Assembly: GCF_003003075.1 (NCBI RefSeq)
Contig: NZ_PVTX01000006.1
Location: forward strand, 124,001-188,000
Source of the DNA: Isoptericola halotolerans
GTDB taxonomy: Bacteria; Actinomycetota; Actinomycetes; Actinomycetales; Cellulomonadaceae
DNA: 64,000 nucleotides
Direction of reading: 5' to 3'
Under the pieces are notes generated by a model. It was not told the origin of the DNA and did no database searches. It saw only the letters and a program-made list of their open reading frames with translations. Of the stretch, positions 59,462 to 64,000 are shown one piece after another. The first letter of the stretch is position 1. The number at the start of each line of letters is the position of its first letter. Both the position numbers and the translations under genes were made by a program.

Positions 59462-61393
59462 TCAGGGCGCGGAGTCGTCGTGCAGGACGACGCGGGACAG
59501 CTCGACGTCGCCGCCCGGCAGCACCCAGTAGTGCAGGCGCCGGGCCTGCGGCGCGCTCGCCTGGAGGGAGAGGCGCATCGCCTGGGCGCCGTCGGTCTCG
59601 CGCACCAGGTAGGGGCTGCCGCCGCCGTCGCCGCGCCGGAGCCGGTGCAGCTCGAACCCCGGCACGTCGGGCGCTCGCCCGGTGAGGACGAGGACGACGG
59701 CGCGGTGGACCCGGTCCTCCAGCCCGCGCCCGACGTCGGCGAGCGAGTCGCAGAACCGCGGCCCGACGGTGAAGGGTGGCAGGGGGTACCGGTCCTTCTC
59801 GTCCGCGCCGATGATCTCGGCCCAGACGCGCAGGACGTCGAACCGCAGCTGGGCCTCGGGGTCGGTGAACAGCCGCCGCACGGTGCCGGGCGCCGGGGTG
59901 CGCGCCCGGTCCTTGCGGGCGCTGCGGATCTTGGCCTTGTACCGCTCGACGTCGTCGTGCAGCCGGTCGAGGCGGTCGCGCTGCTCCCGCGCGAGGTCGC
60001 GCAGCCCGATCACCTCCAGCTCGAGAGCGTGGACGGTGGCGCGCAGCTCGGAGGCGTCCCGTTCGGCACGGTCCGCCCGGGAACGGTGCTCGTGGACGGA
60101 CAGCTCGAGCTGGTTCACCAGGGCCTTCTTGGGCGGTCCGGGTGCCGCGGCGGTGCTTCCCGTCGGGGGATCGGCGGCTTCCGACGACGGCGTGCCGGCC
60201 TCGGTACGGCCGTCCGGCCCCGGTCGGGCACCGGGCGGCGGGACGGCGGGCCGACGCCCGGGGCCGGGGACCGGCCAGGGAGCGGGCGGCGGCCCCGGAG
60301 CCCGCGTGGCCTCGGGCGGCGTCCCGGCGGAGGCACCGGACGTCTCGTCGTCGTCGACGGGGGAGGGGGCGGGGAGCCAGGGTGGACCGCCGTCGAGCAG
60401 GCTGAGGGCCGCCAGGGTGGCGTCGGCATCGTCCACGTCGTCGAGCCGCAGGTCGGGCCGCCACGTGCCGCCCCCGGGCCCGGGGACGGGGTGCCCGGGG
60501 AGCATCCGCGCGGCGACGGCCTCGCCGACGGAGAAGAGGTCGCGCAGGTCGTCGTCGCCCCGGGTGGCCTGGTCGCGGGCGACCCGCACCGTCACCGCGG
60601 GCGTGAGGGCCAGCAGCACGGTGTCGGCCGTGACCTGGTGCACCTGTGCCGGGACGACGGCGCCGTCGGGGTAGCTGTCGTGGACGCGGGCGAGCTGTGC
60701 GGCGGAGTCCGGCAGCATGGCGCGCACGTCGAGGCGCCGCGAGCCGGCGTCGAGCGTGCCCCGGACCCGCATGCCCGGCGCCAGGAGCCGGTCGACGGGG
60801 ACGATCGGCAGCGTCAGCTCCTGGGCGACCTGCGCGGTGGTGCCGTCGGGGGTCTGCACCAGCGCACGGGTGCCGACCACGCCGAGCACGGTGGCCGTCG
60901 TCGTCGCCGGCCGTGCGGCCGCGGTGGGGGTGCCGGTGAGGCCCGCGTCGGCCGCCGCCGTGAGGGCGTCCTGGACGAGCCGGTCGTGGACCCGGGTTCC
61001 CTCGGCGTCGTCGTAGGCGAACCACAGCGGCGAGCGTGACAGGTCGTGGACCCACTCCACGCCCACCGGGTAGACCCGTGACGCCCCGCCGTACACCTGG
61101 GTGCCCTGGGGCATGCCGTGGGAGAAGGCCCAGGAGGGTTCACCGGTGTGGATGACGACGACCTCGGCGAGGCCGTGCAGCTCGTCCAGCACCCGGGCGG
61201 GGTCGACGTAGGGGCTGCCGCGGTCCCGGGGGGTGGACACGACCACGACCGGCCAGCTCCGGTCGGGGTGGTGGAGGCGGGCGGCGAGCTCGTCCGCCTG
61301 CGCCGTCGTGCGGACGTGCGCCACAGCGGTGGGGACCCGCGCCGGAGCGGTGCGGTCGGGGCCGGAGGAGGTCGCGGTGCGGGTGCTGGCCAC
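59462..61393 (-). CDS. Large multidomain protein of unknown function
   Basis: A 643-residue protein that was not assigned to a family. Visible parts: an N-terminal alpha/beta domain (VVVVSTPRDRGSPYVDPARVLDELHGLAEVVVIHTG, SHGMPQGTQVYGGASRVYPVG, LWFAYDDAEG); two S1/OB-like beta segments (about 155-230 and 230-310); a Pro/Gly/Ala-rich linker (about 330-430); a coiled coil (about 435-500); and a C-terminal domain of about 120 residues with SPYLVRETDGAQAMRLSL and LHYWVLPGGDVELSRVVLHDD, resembling a RelE/ParE-like fold. No membrane helix. GTG 61393 after GGAGG. Nucleic-acid binding is plausible. Confidence 0.8.
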   Translation of the reverse strand: MASTRTATSSGPDRTAPARVPTAVAHVRTTAQADELAARLHHPDRSWPVVVVSTPRDRGSPYVDPARVLDELHGLAEVVVIHTGEPSWAFSHGMPQGTQVYGGASRVYPVGVEWVHDLSRSPLWFAYDDAEGTRVHDRLVQDALTAAADAGLTGTPTAAARPATTTATVLGVVGTRALVQTPDGTTAQVAQELTLPIVPVDRLLAPGMRVRGTLDAGSRRLDVRAMLPDSAAQLARVHDSYPDGAVVPAQVHQVTADTVLLALTPAVTVRVARDQATRGDDDLRDLFSVGEAVAARMLPGHPVPGPGGGTWRPDLRLDDVDDADATLAALSLLDGGPPWLPAPSPVDDDETSGASAGTPPEATRAPGPPPAPWPVPGPGRRPAVPPPGARPGPDGRTEAGTPSSEAADPPTGSTAAAPGPPKKALVNQLELSVHEHRSRADRAERDASELRATVHALELEVIGLRDLAREQRDRLDRLHDDVERYKAKIRSARKDRARTPAPGTVRRLFTDPEAQLRFDVLRVWAEIIGADEKDRYPLPPFTVGPRFCDSLADVGRGLEDRVHRAVVLVLTGRAPDVPGFELHRLRRGDGGGSPYLVRETDGAQAMRLSLQASAPQARRLHYWVLPGGDVELSRVVLHDDSAP

Positions 61394-61596
61394 GACGCCT
61401 CCTCCGCTACGGTCCGGCCGGGCTCACGAGCCTACCCGCGGCCGTGACCTGCGGCCCGATGGCGATGCCGCGCGGCGGGAACCAGCGCCCCGGGCGACCG
61501 CCGGCCAGGAAGATGACGCCGTGTGCGTTCAATGTCACGTCCGTTCGTCCGTGCCCGGGGTCACCGCCGGGCCCGACCGGTGCGAGGATGAGGGTC

Positions 61597-62742
61597 ATGC
61601 CGATGACCCCCCGGTCGGCCGATCCCGGCCCCTACGACGCCCTGCTGCTGTACTCCTTCGGTGGCCCGAACAAGCCGGAGGACGTCGTCCCGTTCCTCCG
61701 CAACGTGACGGCCGGCAAGGGGATCCCCGACGCGCGGCTCGAGGAGGTCGGCGAGCACTACTACGGGTTCGGCGGCAAGAGCCCCATCAACGAGCAGAAC
61801 CTCGCGCTGAAGGCGGCGCTCGAGGCCGAGCTCGCCCGCCGCGGCATCGAGATCCCCGTCGTGTGGGGCAACCGCAACTGGGAGCCGTACACCGCGGACG
61901 CGGTCGACGAGCTCGAGCGGCTCGGGGCCGAGCGCGCCGTCGCGCTCGTGACCTCGGCGTACTCGTCGTACTCCGGATGCCGGCAGTACCGAGAGGACCT
62001 CGCCGTCACGCTGGAGCGGCGCGGCCAGCTCGACCACACCGGCTCTACGGGCGTGCAGTTCGACAAGATCCGCTCCTACTTCAACCACCCCGGGTTCGTG
62101 CAGGCGAACGTGGACGCGGTGCTGGACGCCTATGCCGCGCTGGAGGCCCAGGGCGGCGCCCCGGCCGAGGCGAAGCTCGTGTTCGTCACGCACTCCATCC
62201 CCGACACGATGGAGGCGGCGTCCCGGATCTCCGGCGCCACGTACGCCCAGCAGCACCTCGACGTCGCCGGCGTGATCGCCGGGCGCGTCGCGGAGCAGCG
62301 GGGCCACGCCGTCGAGTGGGAGCTGGCCTACTGCTCACGCTCCGGTCCGCCCACCCAGCCGTGGCTGGAGCCCGACGTCAACGACCTGCTGACCGAGCGT
62401 GCCGCCGAGGGCCTGCGCGACGTCGTGATGTCCCCCATCGGGTTCGTCTCCGACCACATGGAGGTCGCCTACGACCTCGACACCGAGGCGATGGCCACCG
62501 CGACCGAGCTGGGCATGAACGCCGTGCGCGCGGGGACGGTCGGCACCCGCGAGCCGTTCGTGGCCGGCCTGGTCGACCTCCTCCTCGAGCGCGCCGCGCT
62601 GGCCCGCGGGGAGGACGTCGAGGAGGCCACCGTGGGCGACCTGCCCGCCTTCCGCTCCGTCTGCGAGGTCGACTGCTGCCTGCGGCGCGACGGCGAACCG
62701 AGCGGTGTCCCGGCCCTGTGCTCGCGTGACGTCTCGCGCTGA
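61597..62742 (+). CDS. cpfC: Coproporphyrin ferrochelatase, [2Fe-2S]
   Basis: A 381-residue ferrochelatase: YDALLLYSFGGPNKPEDVVPFLRNVTAGKGIP, SAYSSYSGCRQYREDL, FVTHSIPDTM (metal-binding His), SRSGPPTQPWLEPDV and SPIGFVSDHMEVAYDLD. C-terminal Cys cluster CEVDCC and LCSRD with the upstream SGCRQY give the four ligands of a [2Fe-2S] centre known in actinobacteria. It inserts iron into coproporphyrin III. ATG 61597 or 61603. Confidence 0.95.
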   Translation: MPMTPRSADPGPYDALLLYSFGGPNKPEDVVPFLRNVTAGKGIPDARLEEVGEHYYGFGGKSPINEQNLALKAALEAELARRGIEIPVVWGNRNWEPYTADAVDELERLGAERAVALVTSAYSSYSGCRQYREDLAVTLERRGQLDHTGSTGVQFDKIRSYFNHPGFVQANVDAVLDAYAALEAQGGAPAEAKLVFVTHSIPDTMEAASRISGATYAQQHLDVAGVIAGRVAEQRGHAVEWELAYCSRSGPPTQPWLEPDVNDLLTERAAEGLRDVVMSPIGFVSDHMEVAYDLDTEAMATATELGMNAVRAGTVGTREPFVAGLVDLLLERAALARGEDVEEATVGDLPAFRSVCEVDCCLRRDGEPSGVPALCSRDVSR

Positions 62743-62778
62743 CCGGCCGTCCTGACGAACGAACCGAAGGAGAACAGC

Positions 62779-63543
62779 GTGAGCGACCAGCACATCCACG
62801 GCGACACCGGCGAGGCCGTCGACGCGCGGGCCATCAACGAGACCGTCCGCTACGCGATGATCTCGGTGTTCTCCGTCGCTGCGCCGCTGCCGGCCGACGG
62901 CGCGGTCCGCGAGGAGCTCGTCGCCGCGGCCGAGGATGCGCTGTGGGACGGCCGGCCCCGGGACGACCGTGACGCCGAGCGGGCCGACGGCGGCGTCGTC
63001 GTGCGCGGGGTGTACGACGTGGCGGGACTGCGTGCCGACGCCGACCTCATGGTCTGGGTGCACGGCCCCACCGTGGAGTCCGTGCAGGGCGCCTACCAGC
63101 GGTTGCGGGCCTCGGGCCTCGGGGCGCACCTCGTGCCCGAGTGGTCGGTCGTGGCGCTGCACCGCGCCGCCGAGTTCAACAAGGGGCACGTGCCGGCGTT
63201 CCTCGCGGGGGAGCAGCCGCGGGACTACCTGTGCGTGTACCCGTTCGTCCGCTCCTACGAGTGGTACCTGCTGCCCGACGACGAGCGCCGCACGATGCTG
63301 CGCGACCACGGCATCGCGGCCGCCGGGTACCAGGACGTGCGGGCGAACACGATGAGCACCTTCGCCCTGAGCGACTACGAGTGGCTGCTCGCGTTCGAGG
63401 CGGACGAGCTGCACCGGATCGTGGACCTCATGCGGGACCTGCGTGCCACCGAGGCGCGACGCCACGTGCGCGAGGAGGTGCCGTTCTACACCGGTCCGCG
63501 GGTGGAGCTGGGTGCCTGGGCGGACCGGCAGCCCCTCGCCTGA
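62779..63543 (+). CDS. chdC: Coproheme decarboxylase (HemQ/ChdC)
   Basis: A 254-residue chlorite-dismutase-fold protein: [119 protein letters not shown]. It converts coproheme to heme b and so completes the coproporphyrin-dependent pathway after cpfC. GTG 62779 with AAGGAG. Confidence 0.95.
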   Translation: MSDQHIHGDTGEAVDARAINETVRYAMISVFSVAAPLPADGAVREELVAAAEDALWDGRPRDDRDAERADGGVVVRGVYDVAGLRADADLMVWVHGPTVESVQGAYQRLRASGLGAHLVPEWSVVALHRAAEFNKGHVPAFLAGEQPRDYLCVYPFVRSYEWYLLPDDERRTMLRDHGIAAAGYQDVRANTMSTFALSDYEWLLAFEADELHRIVDLMRDLRATEARRHVREEVPFYTGPRVELGAWADRQPLA

Positions 63544-63583
63544 CGCCTCGGCGTCGGGTCGTCGTGCGGGCCCGCCCAGATGC

Positions 63584-63595
63584 TCAGCAGGCTGA
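63584..63595 (+). promoter_or_regulatory. Small palindrome before the TspO-like gene
   Basis: TCAGC-AG-GCTGA, 20 bases before ATG 63615, in the 71-base gap after chdC. A MarR-type site is possible; alternatively it is chance. Confidence 0.3.
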
Positions 63596-63614
63596 TGTTC
63601 GCCATGCTGGAGCC

Positions 63615-64000
63615 ATGAGCACCGAGAACGCCGCCATCACGTCCTCAGCCCCGCCCACCGCCGCCGACCGGGTGCGTCAGGTCGTCGTGCTGCTCGGGTC
63701 GCTCCTGGCGATCGCCGCAGCCGCCGTCGGATCCGGCGCGGCCGGCGGCCAGCCGGTCTCCGAGGCGGCCGGCGGGGCGCTCTCCGCCGAAGCCACCGTC
63801 GTCGCCCCCGGCTCGCCGGCCTTCTCCATCTGGTCGGTCATCTACGCCGGGCTCCTGCTGTTCGCGATCGTCCAGCTCCTCCCGGGCCGCGCCGCCGACC
63901 CGCGGATGCGCGCGCTCGGCTGGTGGGTGCTCGGGTCGATGCTGCTCAACGCCGTCTGGATCGGCGTCGTCCAGGCCGGCTGGCTGTGGGGCAGCGTGCT
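63615..64000 (+). CDS. TspO/MBR-like membrane protein, N-terminal part
   Basis: The frame is open to the window end (128 residues seen). A first membrane helix (VVVLLGSLLAIAAAAVGSGAAG), then PGSPAFSIWSVIYAGLLLFAIVQLLPG, ALGWWVLGSMLLNAVWIGVVQAGWLWGS. The FSIWSVIYAGL and LNAVWI wording with frequent Trp matches the TspO/MBR (tryptophan-rich sensory) family, some of which bind porphyrins; that fits its position after two heme genes. The remaining helices are outside the window. Confidence 0.75.
   Translation, partial: MSTENAAITSSAPPTAADRVRQVVVLLGSLLAIAAAAVGSGAAGGQPVSEAAGGALSAEATVVAPGSPAFSIWSVIYAGLLLFAIVQLLPGRAADPRMRALGWWVLGSMLLNAVWIGVVQAGWLWGSV

Overview
The window is about 64 kb of very GC-rich DNA densely packed with genes on both strands. 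Gene content points to an actinobacterium of the order Micrococcales, most like Cellulomonadaceae or Promicromonosporaceae: a mycothiol conjugate amidase, a multi-domain secreted xylanase, the eno-ftsB-DUF501-ppx block, an actinobacterial [2Fe-2S] ferrochelatase followed by a HemQ-type decarboxylase, and many GTG and leaderless starts. The genus is inferred from content only. No phage, insertion sequence, CRISPR array, rRNA or replication origin was seen.

Layout. 1-4008: a lasso-peptide gene cluster. A minus-strand operon holds a 42-residue precursor, a short lasso cyclase, a B2 leader peptidase and an HPr-kinase-like enzyme; a divergent PqqD-like recognition protein and the tail of an exporter ATPase flank it. 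The precursor ends in Ser, as expected for kinase-bearing (paeninodin-like) clusters. 4281-8336: secreted esterase-xylanase. 8445-11521: MacB-type ABC pair and a membrane/coiled-coil protein. 11701-15317: eno, ftsB, DUF501 and ppx. 15438-18620: PadR regulator, membrane protein, type II NADH dehydrogenase. 18741-18814: a short-variable-arm tRNA with UAA anticodon. 18975-20883: ClgR/PopR-like regulator facing a clpP pair. 20932-28441: LysR/EamA pair, ArsR-type regulator with a clear operator, RND pump, Bax-inhibitor-like protein. 28625-33197 and on to 34570: TetR/hydrolase operon, GH15 hydrolase, two DGPF (YCII) proteins coupled to an ECF42-type sigma factor. 34562-41319: EamA/LysR, FKBP, rRNA methyltransferase-like, SelT-like, DUF5997/LysR-like, LPQTG surface protein. 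41474-49969: ATP-dependent DNA ligase, HxlR/SDR pair, MsrA, Na+/H+ antiporter, AI-2E-family protein, threonine dehydratase. 50128-52541: ectoine genes ectABC without ectD. 52669-59442: greA, mca operon, hemolysin III/isoprenyl synthase pair, MarR, glycerate kinase. 59462-61393: a large protein of unknown function. 61597-end: ferrochelatase, coproheme decarboxylase and a TspO-like membrane protein.

Non-coding signals are unusually rich. Two convergent or tail-end gaps carry arrays of a GAGGTAGT core repeated at exactly 20 bp. About ten gene ends carry long, nearly perfect inverted repeats of unrelated sequence; two of these share a conserved loop with an inner hairpin. At least a dozen genes have a TANNNT-like -10 element exactly six bases before the start codon, so leaderless transcription looks common. 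Several regulator genes have clear palindromic operators in their own promoter.
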